Below are positions 23,826 to 32,687 of a stretch of 64,000 nt of DNA, piece by piece. Within the stretch, counting starts at the first letter, position 1. Each line of letters begins with the position of its first letter. The stretch covers positions 91,467 to 155,466 of the forward strand of contig JBFMFX010000007.1 of the NCBI GenBank assembly GCA_040752005.1, in the 5' to 3' direction. The position numbers were made by a program, and so were the translations under genes. The stretch is from RBG-16-66-20 sp040752005 (GTDB lineage: Bacteria; Pseudomonadota; Gammaproteobacteria; Burkholderiales; SG8-39). The notes beneath the pieces were generated by a model. That model saw only the letters and a list, made by a program, of their open reading frames with translations. It was not told where the DNA came from and searched no databases.

Positions 23826-25646
23826 ATGACTTGGCCATCCATCCTCATCCAGTTCCTGAACGGCCTCGCAGCCGCTTCCGCCCTCTTTCTCACCGCGGCC
23901 GGCCTCTCGCTCATCTTCGGTGTCACCCGGATCGTCAACTTCGCCCATGGCTCGCTTTACATGCTGGGCATGTATCTCGCCGCGAGTCTTGCGCCGCACA
24001 TCGGGTTCTGGTGGTCGGTGCCCTGCGCGGCACTGACGGTCGCCGCCGCCGGCGCGCTGATCGAACGCGGGCTGCTCGCGCGTCTTTACGGCGCGCCGGA
24101 ACTGCTCCAACTGCTGGCGACCTTCGCGCTCGTCATGGTCATCAAGGACTACGCGCTGTGGCAATGGGGTCCGGAGGACATCCTCGGGCCGCGCGCCCCC
24201 GGCCTCGATGGAGCCGTGGCTCTTGCCGGGCAGCGCTTTCCGGAATACGACCTCTTCCTCATCGCGGTCGGCCCGGCGGTGCTCGGGGCGCTCTGGCTTG
24301 CGCTCAGGCGCACGCGCTGGGGCGTTCTGGTGCGCGCGGCAACGCAGGACCGCGACATGGCCGACGCGCTCGGTATCAACCAGCGCCTGCTGTTCACCAC
24401 GGTTTTCGCCGCGGGCGCGTTCCTCGCGGGTCTGGGCGGCGCGCTGCAGATTCCGCGTGAGCCGGCGACGCTGCACGCGGACCTCGCAGTGGTGACGGAC
24501 GCGTTCGTGGTCGTAGTGCTCGGCGGGCTCGGCTCGATTCCCGGCGCCTTCGTCGCCGCGCTGCTGATCGGGCTGGTGAAGGCCTACTGCGTCGGGCTGG
24601 GTCTGTCGAAGGCGACGCTAGTGATCGAGTTCCTCGTGATGGCGGCGGTGCTGATCGCGCGGCCCTGGGGCCTGTTCGGCGGCGTCGCGGCGCCGGCGCG
24701 GGCCGCGGCGCCCGAGCCGCCGCTCGCCCTGCCCTCGCGGCGCACGGTCGCCGCGCTCGCCGCCCTGCTTGCCGCGCTCGCGCTCGTGCCGGCGGCGACA
24801 CAGGGTTACGCGCTCATCCTCCTCACCGACATTCTCGTCTTCGCGCTGTTCGCCGTCAGCCTGCACTTCATCAGCGGACCGGCGGGCCTGCATTCGTTCG
24901 GCCATGCGGCGTATTTCGGCCTCGGCGCCTACGCCGCCGGACTCATGCTGTTGCGGGCCGCGGCGCCAACGGAACTCGCACTCGTCGCCGCGCCGCTCGT
25001 CGCCGGCATCGGCGCGGCTGTCTTCGGCTGGTTCTGCGTGCGCGCCTCCGGAATCTACGCCGCGATGCTCACGCTTTCGTTTGCGCAGATCGCGTGGTCG
25101 GTGGCCTTCCAGTGGGATGCCTTCACCGGCGGCTCGAACGGGCTGGTCGGCGTCTGGCCGCAGGGCTGGCTCGCGTCGAAGACGGCTTACTATTACTTCG
25201 TTCTCGCGACCTCCGCCGCGGCGATCGCCCTCCTCTGGCGCGCGCTCTACTCGCCTTTCGGCTACGCGTTGCGCGCCGTACGCGATTCGCGCCTGCGCGC
25301 CGAAGCGATCGGCATGGACCCGCAGCGCCTGCAATGGGCGGCGTTCGCCTTCGCAGGTCTGTTCGCCGGGATCGCCGGTGCGCTCTACGCATTCTCGAAA
25401 GGCTCGATCTCGCCCGAGACGATGGCGGTACCGCGTTCGGTGGAGGGCCTGGTGATGGTTCTCCTCGGCGGGATTCAGACGCTCACCGGCCCGGTATGGG
25501 GCGCCGCCGCGCTTACCTGGCTTCAGGACACGCTTGCGCGCACGTTCGATTACTGGCGGGCCGCGATCGGTCTGGTGATCCTCGTCCTCACCCTCGCGTT
25601 GCCGCAGGGTCTGGGCGGGTTGCTCCCGGCACGGAGCACCCGGTGA
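23826..25646 (+). CDS. Fused LivH-LivM-type ABC transporter permease
   Basis: This 606-residue inner-membrane protein joins both HAAT permeases. The first half is LivH-like (LNGLAAASALFLTAAGLSLIFGVTRIVNFAHGSLYMLGMYLAA, with coupling-helix region ALGINQRLLFTTVFAAGAFLAGLGG). A linker near residue 290 (ARAAAPEPPLALPSRRTVAAL) leads to a LivM-like half (LHFISGPAGLHSFGHAAYFGLGAYAAGLML, AVRDSRLRAEAIGMDPQRLQWAAFAFAGLFAGIAGALYAF). Fusions of this kind are known in the family. The stop overlaps the livG-like start as GTGA. Confidence 0.92.
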   Translation: MTWPSILIQFLNGLAAASALFLTAAGLSLIFGVTRIVNFAHGSLYMLGMYLAASLAPHIGFWWSVPCAALTVAAAGALIERGLLARLYGAPELLQLLATFALVMVIKDYALWQWGPEDILGPRAPGLDGAVALAGQRFPEYDLFLIAVGPAVLGALWLALRRTRWGVLVRAATQDRDMADALGINQRLLFTTVFAAGAFLAGLGGALQIPREPATLHADLAVVTDAFVVVVLGGLGSIPGAFVAALLIGLVKAYCVGLGLSKATLVIEFLVMAAVLIARPWGLFGGVAAPARAAAPEPPLALPSRRTVAALAALLAALALVPAATQGYALILLTDILVFALFAVSLHFISGPAGLHSFGHAAYFGLGAYAAGLMLLRAAAPTELALVAAPLVAGIGAAVFGWFCVRASGIYAAMLTLSFAQIAWSVAFQWDAFTGGSNGLVGVWPQGWLASKTAYYYFVLATSAAAIALLWRALYSPFGYALRAVRDSRLRAEAIGMDPQRLQWAAFAFAGLFAGIAGALYAFSKGSISPETMAVPRSVEGLVMVLLGGIQTLTGPVWGAAALTWLQDTLARTFDYWRAAIGLVILVLTLALPQGLGGLLPARSTR

Positions 25647-26395
25647 CGGTGCTGGAAGTGCGCGGCCTGGCGAAGGCCTTCGGCGGCGTGCGCGCGGTGC
25701 GCGGCGTGAGCTTCGCGGTGCGCGCCGGGGAAATCGTGGCGATGATCGGTCCGAACGGCGCCGGCAAGACCACCTGTTTCAACTTGATCAACGGTCAGCT
25801 TTCACCGGACGCGGGCGAGATCGCGCTGCTCGGACGACCGATCGCCGGGCTGGCGCCGCGCGCGATCGCACGCCTGGGCGTCGGCCGCACGTTCCAGGTC
25901 GCCGCCGCCTTCGGCTCGATGACCGCGCGCGAGAACGTGCAGCTGGCGCTGCTCGCGCACGCCGGGCGTCTCGGCTCGGTGTTCGCGCTCGCCCCACACC
26001 TGGCGCGCGAAGCCGCCGAGGCGCTGCTGGCACGCGTCGGCATGCTCGATCAGGCCGGGCGACCGGCGGCGGTGCTCGCCTACGGCGACCTCAAGCGGCT
26101 GGAACTCGCGCTCGCGCTCGCCGGCGAGCCGCGCCTGCTCCTCATGGACGAACCGGTCGCCGGCATGGCGCCCGGGGAACGGGCGGCGCTGATGCGCCTG
26201 GCGAGCAGCCTGGCACGCGACGAGGGCATCGCGATCCTGTTCACCGAGCACGACATGGACGTCGTATTCGCCCATGCCGACCGGGTGCTGGTGCTCGTCG
26301 AAGGCGAGTTGATCGCCGACGGACCGCCTGCAGCCGTGCGCGCCGACCCGCGGGTGCGACAGGCCTACCTGGGAGCGGAAAGCGCCGATGCTTGA
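25643..26395 (+). CDS. HAAT ABC transporter ATP-binding protein (LivG-like)
   Basis: This 250-residue ATPase starts at GTG 25643. Walker A is GPNGAGKTT, the Q-loop region is GVGRTFQ, and Walker B is LLLMDEPVAGM followed by LFTEHDMDVVF (H-loop). The signature position reads AVLAYGDLKRLELALALA, that is AYGD in place of LSGGQ, as is usual in LivG-type proteins (typically LSYGDQR). The tail RVRQAYLGA is typical. It overlaps the livHM-type gene and the livF-like gene. Confidence 0.92.
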   Translation: MTVLEVRGLAKAFGGVRAVRGVSFAVRAGEIVAMIGPNGAGKTTCFNLINGQLSPDAGEIALLGRPIAGLAPRAIARLGVGRTFQVAAAFGSMTARENVQLALLAHAGRLGSVFALAPHLAREAAEALLARVGMLDQAGRPAAVLAYGDLKRLELALALAGEPRLLLMDEPVAGMAPGERAALMRLASSLARDEGIAILFTEHDMDVVFAHADRVLVLVEGELIADGPPAAVRADPRVRQAYLGAESADA

Positions 26396-27089
26396 GGCGC
26401 GCGGGCTGGTGGCCGGCTACGGGCGCGCGCAGGTGCTCTTCGGGCTCGACCTCGCGCTGGCGGCGGGCGAGGTGGTCGCGCTGCTCGGGCGCAACGGTGC
26501 CGGAAAGTCCACCACGCTCAAGGCGCTGATCGGACTCGTCCCGGTCGCCGCCGGCGAAATCCGCTTCGAGGGCCGGCGCATCGAGCGCCTTGCGCCCTGG
26601 CAGCGGGCGCGCCTGGGACTGGGCTATGTCCCGGAAGACCGGCGCATCTTCGCCGAGATGACGGTCATGGAGAACCTCGAGGCCGGCAGGCGGCCGCCGC
26701 GCGCCGGCGTGCCGCACTGGACCGAGGACAGGCTTTTCGATCTCTTTCCCGGCCTCGGGCGCCTGCGCGACCGGCCGGGCGCCAGCCTCTCCGGCGGCGA
26801 GCAGCAGATGCTCGCCATCGCGCGCACGCTGATCGGCAATCCGCGCGCGATCCTGCTCGACGAGCCCTCCGAAGGCCTCGCGCCGGCGATCGTCGAGTCG
26901 CTCGCGCGCGCGATCGCGCAGATGCGCCGAGAAGGCCTCGCGGTGCTGCTCGCCGAGCAGAACCTTCGCTTCGCCGCGCGCACGGCCGACCGCGCCTGCG
27001 TGGTCGAAAAGGGCGTGCTCCGCTACGAAGGTACGATGCAGGCGCTCGCCGCCGATCCTGCGGCACGCGCACGCCTGTTCGCGGTCTGA
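26388..27089 (+). CDS. HAAT ABC transporter ATP-binding protein (LivF-like)
   Basis: This 233-residue ATPase has Walker A GRNGAGKSTTLKALIG, Q-loop region GLGYVPEDRRIFAEMTVMENL, signature LSGGEQQMLAIARTL, Walker B AILLDEPSEGLAP and switch LLAEQNLRFA. The YVPEDRRIF motif is typical of LivF. It is the last gene of the first HAAT operon and ends 4 bases before the convergent phosphofructokinase stop. Confidence 0.93.
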   Translation: MLEARGLVAGYGRAQVLFGLDLALAAGEVVALLGRNGAGKSTTLKALIGLVPVAAGEIRFEGRRIERLAPWQRARLGLGYVPEDRRIFAEMTVMENLEAGRRPPRAGVPHWTEDRLFDLFPGLGRLRDRPGASLSGGEQQMLAIARTLIGNPRAILLDEPSEGLAPAIVESLARAIAQMRREGLAVLLAEQNLRFAARTADRACVVEKGVLRYEGTMQALAADPAARARLFAV

Positions 27090-27093
27090 CCGC

Positions 27094-28206
27094 TCAGTCG
27101 CCGAAACAGATGCCGAGGCCGCGCGCGGTCCGCACCGTGTCCGAGTTCAGCGGCACCTTGCGAATGCGCCGCGCGACGCGCGCGAGCGGAACGTACCGGA
27201 CCGTCGGCGGATCGAGCGCGACCATCACTCCGCTCCTGCCCTCGGCGAGCGCGCGCACCGCCGCGGCGCCGAAGCGCAGCGAGATCAGACGGTCGAACGT
27301 GGTCGGCGAGCCGCCCCGCAGCAGGTGTCCGAGCACGACGTGGCGCGTCTCCTTTCCGGTGAGCAGCGCAAGCTCCTTCGCCACCCGCTCGCCGATGCCG
27401 CCGAGGCGCTCGCCTCCGGCGGCGCGGCGCTCGAGCACCACGCGCTCGCCTCCCTTCGGGCGCGCGCCCTCGGCGACCACCACGATCGAGTAATACTGCC
27501 CGGCAGCCTCGCGCGCGCGCAGCGCAGCGGCGACCTTGCTCACGTCGTACGGAATCTCCGGGATGAGAATCGCGTGCGCGTCGGCCGAAACCCCCGAGTT
27601 GAGCGCGATCCATCCGGCGTAGCGGCCCATCACCTCGACCACGATCACCCGCCGATGCGAGGCCGCGGTGGTGTGGAGCCGCTCGATGCATTCGGTGGCG
27701 AACGACACTGCGGTGTCGAAACCGAAGGTGATGACGGTATGGGCGAGATCGTTGTCTATGGTCTTCGGCACGCCGACCACGCGCAGACCCTTGCGCGCGA
27801 GCCCGTCGGCGATCGAGAGCGAGCCGTCGCCGCCGATCGCCACCAGGGCGTCAATGCGCTCGCGGCGGATGGCACGCAGCAGCTCGCTCGATCGGTCACG
27901 CAGCACCACGCTGCCGTCTGGCCGGCGCACGGGGTAGCTGAACGGGTTGCCGGCGTTGGTCGTGCCGAGGATGGTGCCGCCCAGCTGCGTGATGCCCTGC
28001 ACGCGCTCCGGCGTCAGCGGCACGAGCCCGCCGCCGCGCATCGGCGCCAACAGACCGTCGTAGCTGTCGCGAATGCCGACGCACTCCCAGCCGTAGTGGC
28101 GTGCCGTCATGACGACGCTGCGGATCACGGCGTTCAGGCCCGGTGCATCGCCGCCGCCGGTGCTGATCGCGATGCGGCGGATCGGCCGCGCTTTCGCCCT
28201 CGCCAT
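27094..28206 (-). CDS. 6-phosphofructokinase
   Basis: This 370-residue PfkA-family enzyme phosphorylates fructose 6-phosphate in glycolysis. The family motifs are STGGGDAPGLNAVIR (residues 15-29), GGDGSLSIADGL (125-136), PKTIDNDL (147-154, catalytic Asp 151) and MGRYAGWIAL. Equivalents of E. coli positions 104 and 124 are Gly128 and Lys148. Gly at the first favours ATP over pyrophosphate, and Lys at the second is shared with PPi-type and some ATP-type group X enzymes. I read it as probably ATP-dependent. It is divergent from the gluconeogenic fbp gene. Confidence 0.88.
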   Translation of the reverse strand: MARAKARPIRRIAISTGGGDAPGLNAVIRSVVMTARHYGWECVGIRDSYDGLLAPMRGGGLVPLTPERVQGITQLGGTILGTTNAGNPFSYPVRRPDGSVVLRDRSSELLRAIRRERIDALVAIGGDGSLSIADGLARKGLRVVGVPKTIDNDLAHTVITFGFDTAVSFATECIERLHTTAASHRRVIVVEVMGRYAGWIALNSGVSADAHAILIPEIPYDVSKVAAALRAREAAGQYYSIVVVAEGARPKGGERVVLERRAAGGERLGGIGERVAKELALLTGKETRHVVLGHLLRGGSPTTFDRLISLRFGAAAVRALAEGRSGVMVALDPPTVRYVPLARVARRIRKVPLNSDTVRTARGLGICFGD

Positions 28207-28298
28207 CCTCTCCTCCCCTGTGCGTTTCGGCCCGGTCGCCGCCGGGAATATTACTCCGGCCTGCGCGTGCGGGCTGCGCGGCGCGGCCGCCGGAGCGT

Positions 28299-28312
28299 TT
28301 GACCTGCGTCAA
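28299..28312. promoter_or_regulatory. FNR/Dnr-type binding site
   Basis: TTGACCTGCGTCAA is a 14-bp inverted repeat with 5-base arms and matches the FNR/ANR/Dnr consensus (TTGAT-N4-ATCAA) at 12 of 14 symmetric positions counting the free spacer. Its centre is about 70 bases before the fbp start. A weak -10-like CATGCT at 28334-28339 would put it near -41.5, the usual activating position. The site is symmetric and could also serve the divergent kinase gene. Confidence 0.55.
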
Positions 28313-28375
28313 GAACCGCGTCTGCGAAAGGACCATGCTTTGCTCGAAGTGCAGCCCTTGACGCGGAGGAGCGGC

Positions 28376-29497
28376 ATGAAAATCACTCTGTCGGTCATCA
28401 AGGCGGACATCGGTTCGATCGGCGGCCACATCGCGCCGTCCACGCAACTGCTCGATGCTGTGCGCGGACACGTCGGGGCGCGCGCGGGCGGTCTGCTGCT
28501 CGACCACTATGTGTCCTACACCGGCGACGACATCGCCATCGTCATGACCCATACGCGCGGCGTCCGCGATCCCGAAGTGCACCGTCTCGCGTGGGACGCG
28601 TTCGTCGCCGGAACGGCGGTGGCAAAGCAGCAAGGGTTGTACGGCGCCGGGCAGGATCTGCTCAAGGACGCGTTCGCCGGCAACGTGACCGGCATGGGTC
28701 CGGCGGTGGCGGAGATGGAGTTCGAGGAACGGCAGAACGAGCCGTTTCTGTTCTTCGCCGCGGACAAGACCGATCCGGGAGCGTACAACCTGCCGCTCTA
28801 CCTCGCCTTCTGCGACCCGATGAACACGCCGGGACTGATCCTCTCGCCGAAGTTCGCGAAGGGCTTTCGCTTCGTCATCATGGACGTCAATTACACCGAG
28901 GGCGACCGCGTCATCGAGCTGGAGGCGCCGGAAGCCCTCTACGACATCGCCGCCCTGCTGCGCGACCCCGAGAGATATGTGGTCGAGTCGGTGTGGTCGC
29001 GCGCCACCGGCGAGCAGGCTGCGGTGGTGGCGACCTCGCGCCTGCACAACATCGCCGGCAAGTACACCGGCAAGGACGATCCGGTGATGCTGGTGCGCAC
29101 GCAGATGAACTTTCCCGCCACCGGCGAGATGCTGGCGCCCTTTGCCACGGCGCATTTCGTGGCCGGAGGCATGCGCGGCTCGCACAACATGCCGCTGATG
29201 CCGGTCCCCCTCAACACCGGTACCAGCTACTTTGACGGCCCACCGCTGGTGAGCTGCGCCGGCTTCTCGATGCACGCTGGGCGGCTCACCGGCCCGGTGG
29301 ACTGCTTCGCGCATCCGTTCTGGGACGCGGTGCGCGCCCGCGCCGCCGACAAGAGCCTGGAGATGCGCCGGCAGGGGTTCTTCGGTGCGGCGATGCTGCC
29401 GATGAACGAGCTGGAATACACCGGGATCGTCGAGAAGCTCGCCGCGCTCGATGGCCGTTTCCGGGTGCGCGGGGACAGGCAGCGCGCCGCCGCCTGA
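28376..29497 (+). CDS. Archaeal-type bifunctional fructose-1,6-bisphosphate aldolase/phosphatase
   Basis: This 373-residue protein begins MKITLSVIKADIGSIGGHIAPS, the class V FBPase signature. The enzyme condenses triose phosphates and dephosphorylates the product to fructose 6-phosphate, a one-way gluconeogenic step first known from archaea and thermophiles. Metal-binding Asp and His residues appear in KADIGSIGGH, DHYVSYTGDDIAIVMTH and ADKTDPGAYN. The aldolase pair Tyr230 and Lys233 (GKYTGKDDPVM) lines up with the Schiff-base lysine and tyrosine described for the Sulfolobus enzyme (Tyr229, Lys232). A GGAGGA site precedes ATG 28376. An FNR-like box lies upstream. It is convergent with the amidase, with a 9-base gap. 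Confidence 0.9.
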   Translation: MKITLSVIKADIGSIGGHIAPSTQLLDAVRGHVGARAGGLLLDHYVSYTGDDIAIVMTHTRGVRDPEVHRLAWDAFVAGTAVAKQQGLYGAGQDLLKDAFAGNVTGMGPAVAEMEFEERQNEPFLFFAADKTDPGAYNLPLYLAFCDPMNTPGLILSPKFAKGFRFVIMDVNYTEGDRVIELEAPEALYDIAALLRDPERYVVESVWSRATGEQAAVVATSRLHNIAGKYTGKDDPVMLVRTQMNFPATGEMLAPFATAHFVAGGMRGSHNMPLMPVPLNTGTSYFDGPPLVSCAGFSMHAGRLTGPVDCFAHPFWDAVRARAADKSLEMRRQGFFGAAMLPMNELEYTGIVEKLAALDGRFRVRGDRQRAAA

Positions 29498-29506
29498 GCC
29501 GCCGCC

Positions 29507-30925
29507 TCAAGGTGCGCCGGCGGCCGCGGGCAGGCGCCGATGCCAGTCGGTCTCGCGCTGATAGGCGTGTCCGAGGCGAAGAAGCAGCGCCTCGCCGAAC
29601 GGCCGGCCGATCAACTGGAAGGCGCACGGCAATCCGTTCGGCTGAAAGCCGCAGGGCACCGCGAGCGACGGCACGCCAAGGAAATTCACCGGGCGCATCA
29701 GCCGCGTCACCTTGGCGAGCACCTCGGTCATGCGCGCGCCGCCGCCGACATCGGTCTCGGCGATCGTCGGCGTCGGGAACGACACGACCGGCGCATGCAC
29801 CGCGTCCACCTTCGACATCACCTCGCCGAGCCACGTTCCGAGCGCTCGGTCGCGCAGTCGAAGCGCATTGATGTACTGCACCGCCGTGACGCATGCGCCC
29901 AGCTCCAGACGCGCGCGCACCTGCTCGGAATAGTCGTCCGGGCGCTCGCGCAGCCAGTTGGCGTGCAGCGCCGCGGCTTCCGCTGCGATGATCGTGCTCG
30001 CCGCGTGGTTCCACGGCTCGATGTCGGGCAGCGCCACTTCCACGATCTGGCAGCCCAGCGCGCTGAACACCGCGAGGCTCTCGCGCACCGGTTTCTCGAT
30101 AGCCGGGTCCACCCCGTCGTAGAAGTACCGCGACGGCACCCCCAGGCGCAGGCCCCGCACCGGACGCTCGAGCCCTGAAACATAATCCGGCACCGGAAGC
30201 GGGCTGGAGGTCGCATCCAGCGGGTCCTGCCCGGCGATCACCTGCAATATCAGCGCGCAGTCCTCCACGGTGCGGGCGAGCGGGCCGACGGTATCCAGCG
30301 CGAACGAGAGCGGCATCGCGCCGGCCCGGCTCACCCTGCCCCAGGTCGGCTTGAGACCCGCGACGCCGCAGAAATGCGCCGGGAGACGGATCGAGCCGCC
30401 GGTATCGGAGCCGAGCGCGGCGAAGTTGGCGCGCGCGGCGAGCGAGGTGCCTGAACCGCTGGAGGAACCGCCGGTGATGTACTCCGGGTTCCACGCGTTG
30501 CGGCAGTGGCCGAGGTGGTCATTGTGCCCGGTCGGCCCGTAGGCGAACTCGTTCATGTGCAGCACGCCGAACTGGATCGCGCCGGCGGCATCCAGCCGCT
30601 TGAGCACCGTGGCGGTGGAAGGCGCCGGCCGCCCGGGGCCGATCTTCGATCCGAGGCTGGAGGGCACGCCCTCGCGATAGAACATGTCCTTGTGGGCCAT
30701 CGGTACGCCATCGAGCGGGCCGGCCACCGCGCCGCGCGCAAGGCGCCGGTCGGCCGCATCGGCGGCGGCCAGCGCCTCGTCGGCGTCAATGCGGACGAAA
30801 CAGTTGAGCCGCTCGTGGGCACGCGCCGCCGCCAGCGTCGCCTGCATGACTTCGCGCGCGCTCGCCTTCCTCGCGCGCAGCAGCCGCGCGAGTTCGGCCG
30901 CGCTCGCGGCGAGCAGCTCGTTCAC
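29507..30925 (-). CDS. Amidase (amidase-signature family, AtzE/GatA-like)
   Basis: This 472-residue amidohydrolase has the Ser-cisSer-Lys triad: Lys in GVPMAHKDMF (about residue 79), cis-Ser in ITGGSSSGSGTSLAA and nucleophile Ser in LGSDTGGSIRLPA. The GTG start at 30925 overlaps the stop of the small upstream gene as GTGA. That partner looks like AtzG, so the pair resembles 1-carboxybiuret hydrolase AtzE-AtzG or a GatA-GatC-like pair. The true substrate is not evident. Nearby hydrolase, ligase and transporter genes suggest an amide catabolic role. Confidence 0.88.
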   Translation of the reverse strand: MNELLAASAAELARLLRARKASAREVMQATLAAARAHERLNCFVRIDADEALAAADAADRRLARGAVAGPLDGVPMAHKDMFYREGVPSSLGSKIGPGRPAPSTATVLKRLDAAGAIQFGVLHMNEFAYGPTGHNDHLGHCRNAWNPEYITGGSSSGSGTSLAARANFAALGSDTGGSIRLPAHFCGVAGLKPTWGRVSRAGAMPLSFALDTVGPLARTVEDCALILQVIAGQDPLDATSSPLPVPDYVSGLERPVRGLRLGVPSRYFYDGVDPAIEKPVRESLAVFSALGCQIVEVALPDIEPWNHAASTIIAAEAAALHANWLRERPDDYSEQVRARLELGACVTAVQYINALRLRDRALGTWLGEVMSKVDAVHAPVVSFPTPTIAETDVGGGARMTEVLAKVTRLMRPVNFLGVPSLAVPCGFQPNGLPCAFQLIGRPFGEALLLRLGHAYQRETDWHRRLPAAAGAP

Positions 30926-31113
30926 TGCGCGCCCCGAGCGAGCGTCGCGACGAAGGCAGACGGCTCGGTTTCGAAATCCAGCCCCCGGGTCGCCGCCTGC
31001 TCGGCATCGAGCAGGCGCGCGAGCGTCTGCGCGACCGAACCGATGCGCGCCGCAGAAACGGCCACGCCCTGAAGCTGCGCGATCCTGCGATAGGCCTCTG
31101 CCGTTTCGTCCAT
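30922..31113 (-). CDS. AtzG-like (DUF4089-type) amidase partner
   Basis: This 63-residue, mostly helical protein reads MDETAEAYRRIAQLQGVAVSAARIGSVAQTLARLLDAEQAATRGLDFETEPSAFVATLARGAQ. Size, two-helix pattern, an acidic-hydrophobic ending of the E-P-x-x-F type, and coupling to an amidase match the AtzG/DUF4089 group, GatC-like proteins that form a heterotetramer with AtzE. Assignment is by context and pattern. It lies 18 bases downstream of the C45 hydrolase. Confidence 0.7.
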   Translation of the reverse strand: MDETAEAYRRIAQLQGVAVSAARIGSVAQTLARLLDAEQAATRGLDFETEPSAFVATLARGAQ

Positions 31114-31131
31114 GCGTCGTCTCCTCCTTGC

Positions 31132-32262
31132 TTACGGGAGCACGGCCTGCGGGTCGAGTTCCGTCTCGGCGTACTCGCAGCGCGACGGAACACCCGCCGC
31201 GACGTGCATGACGCGGCGGCCCAGCTCCATCACCACCGAGGCGACCGACTCGATGCGCAGATGCCACGGCAGCCGCGGATCCGGGCGCCGGCAGATCGAG
31301 AGGTACCCGTCGCTCTCGTCGCGCAGCAAGGCCTGCACGTCTTCGACGCCGAGCTTTGCACGCGATCCGGCGATCGCTCGCGCCCGTTCGAGCCGCGGCT
31401 CCGATGACAGGCTTTCGGCCGGCGCCGCCTGCATTGCCGCGAGCCCTGCATCGAGAAAGTGGTTGGTGTGGCAGAGCATGCCCCCTTCGGGGCGCACGAC
31501 TGCCGTGCCCGCAGGGGAAAGCTCGAAGCTCGCCGCGGCGCCGGTGGCGTCCGCGCAGACGATGTTGGACGAGGCGCCGTAGCGCAGCCGACCCACCAGA
31601 GCTTGCGCCTCCGCGACGCTCGCGCATTCGAGAAGCCTGCGCAGCAGCACGTGCACCGGGACACCCGCGGCGAGCCCGTCTTCGCGCGAGCGCAGGATAT
31701 TGAGGCACACGCCGAGCCCCTGCCGGTTCAGGCCGATCTTGGCGAGCATGCCGGCCTCGGTGAGCGTGAGATACGTCGTGCGCGCGGTCCGTGCCCGGAC
31801 AAGTACCAGCGCATCGCGCTGTGCGCCGAGCCAGTCCCAGTTCTGCGCGAGCAGCGTGTCGCCGGTCGCGCTGCGGGGCGGCTGGATCGCGATGGCGGTG
31901 CATTCCCCGGGATCGGCGCCGCGGCGCACGGCGGCAAGCCATGCGCTTTCAGGCGGATCGGGAAAGCTCGGCGGCAGGATTTCCGTGCGGCAATTGAGTG
32001 CCAGGATCTCCGCCGTGCGGTAGCCGCACCCGGAAGCGATGCCCTCGATCTCTTCGCAGAGCGCGGGATCGAGGTCGCGTATTGGGCCCACAAAACGGGC
32101 CGCCAAGGCCTGCACCTCGTCCCAACCGAGTCCGCAATGCGCGAACAGCCTGCGGTAAGTCTCGATCGAAAGGCCGATACGGTCGCGCGCCGCCCTGCCA
32201 TAGGCGCGCCCGCGGCCGAACGGATCTCCCGACAGCTCGAGCAACGGGAACATGCCCGCCAT
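31132..32262 (-). CDS. C45-family (acyl-CoA:6-APA acyltransferase-like) hydrolase
   Basis: This protein of about 376 residues belongs to the Ntn-hydrolase C45 group. The likely nucleophile is the Cys in DPGECTAIAI, preceded by the helical pro-region (FGRGRAYGRAARDRIGLSIETYRRLFA, IASGCGYRTAEILALNCRTEI). Downstream blocks LLAQNWDW, LTEAGMLAKIGLNRQGLGVCLN and CHTNHFLD are typical. Known members acylate or deacylate amides such as penicillin precursors; many are of unknown function. The start at ATG 32262 (MAGMFPLLEL) has an alternative at 32253. It precedes the AtzG-amidase pair on the same strand. Confidence 0.82.
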   Translation of the reverse strand: MAGMFPLLELSGDPFGRGRAYGRAARDRIGLSIETYRRLFAHCGLGWDEVQALAARFVGPIRDLDPALCEEIEGIASGCGYRTAEILALNCRTEILPPSFPDPPESAWLAAVRRGADPGECTAIAIQPPRSATGDTLLAQNWDWLGAQRDALVLVRARTARTTYLTLTEAGMLAKIGLNRQGLGVCLNILRSREDGLAAGVPVHVLLRRLLECASVAEAQALVGRLRYGASSNIVCADATGAAASFELSPAGTAVVRPEGGMLCHTNHFLDAGLAAMQAAPAESLSSEPRLERARAIAGSRAKLGVEDVQALLRDESDGYLSICRRPDPRLPWHLRIESVASVVMELGRRVMHVAAGVPSRCEYAETELDPQAVLP

Positions 32263-32263
32263 C

Positions 32264-32680
32264 CTAGCCTGCCCCGGTAACCGTCTGTGGGGTCGTTTCG
32301 CTGCGCAGCGTTGCGACCGTTGCCCCGAGCATCGCGAGCGCCGGCACGACGAAGAGCGCAAGGCTCACCGCCAACCCTGCACGGGGCGGCGGAGCCGCGC
32401 GCCAGCGACTCCAGGCTGTCGTCAGAATGAGCGCACCGAGGGCCCAGCAGAAAAGTTCCAGCAGCGGCGCGCCCCAGCGCCAGCCGCGCAGCACGCCGCC
32501 GCCGCCGACGAAGCCCATCAGCCAGATTCCGAACAGGATGGAATCGTCCACCACGCGCGCGGCGAGCTGCTCGCGCTCGCCTCGCAGGTGCACCGCGACG
32601 ACGATCCACGCGCCGGCGACGAGCGCCGCGCCGCACAGGAGCGTGTAGAACCAGCCGACGAATTCAAGCGAAAGGAGCAC
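32264..32680 (-). CDS. Small integral membrane protein, function unknown
   Basis: This 138-residue protein has four hydrophobic segments: EFVGWFYTLLCGAALVAGAWIVVAV, DDSILFGIWLMGFVGGGGVL, LLELFCWALGALILTTAW and GLAVSLALFVVPALAMLGATVA. A basic stretch HLRGEREQ lies between the first two. I do not recognise a family. It lies between the phzF-like gene (7-base gap) and the C45 gene (1-base gap), so it is probably in the same transcript. Confidence 0.65.
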   Translation of the reverse strand: MLLSLEFVGWFYTLLCGAALVAGAWIVVAVHLRGEREQLAARVVDDSILFGIWLMGFVGGGGVLRGWRWGAPLLELFCWALGALILTTAWSRWRAAPPPRAGLAVSLALFVVPALAMLGATVATLRSETTPQTVTGAG

Positions 32681-32687
32681 GTCCGCC

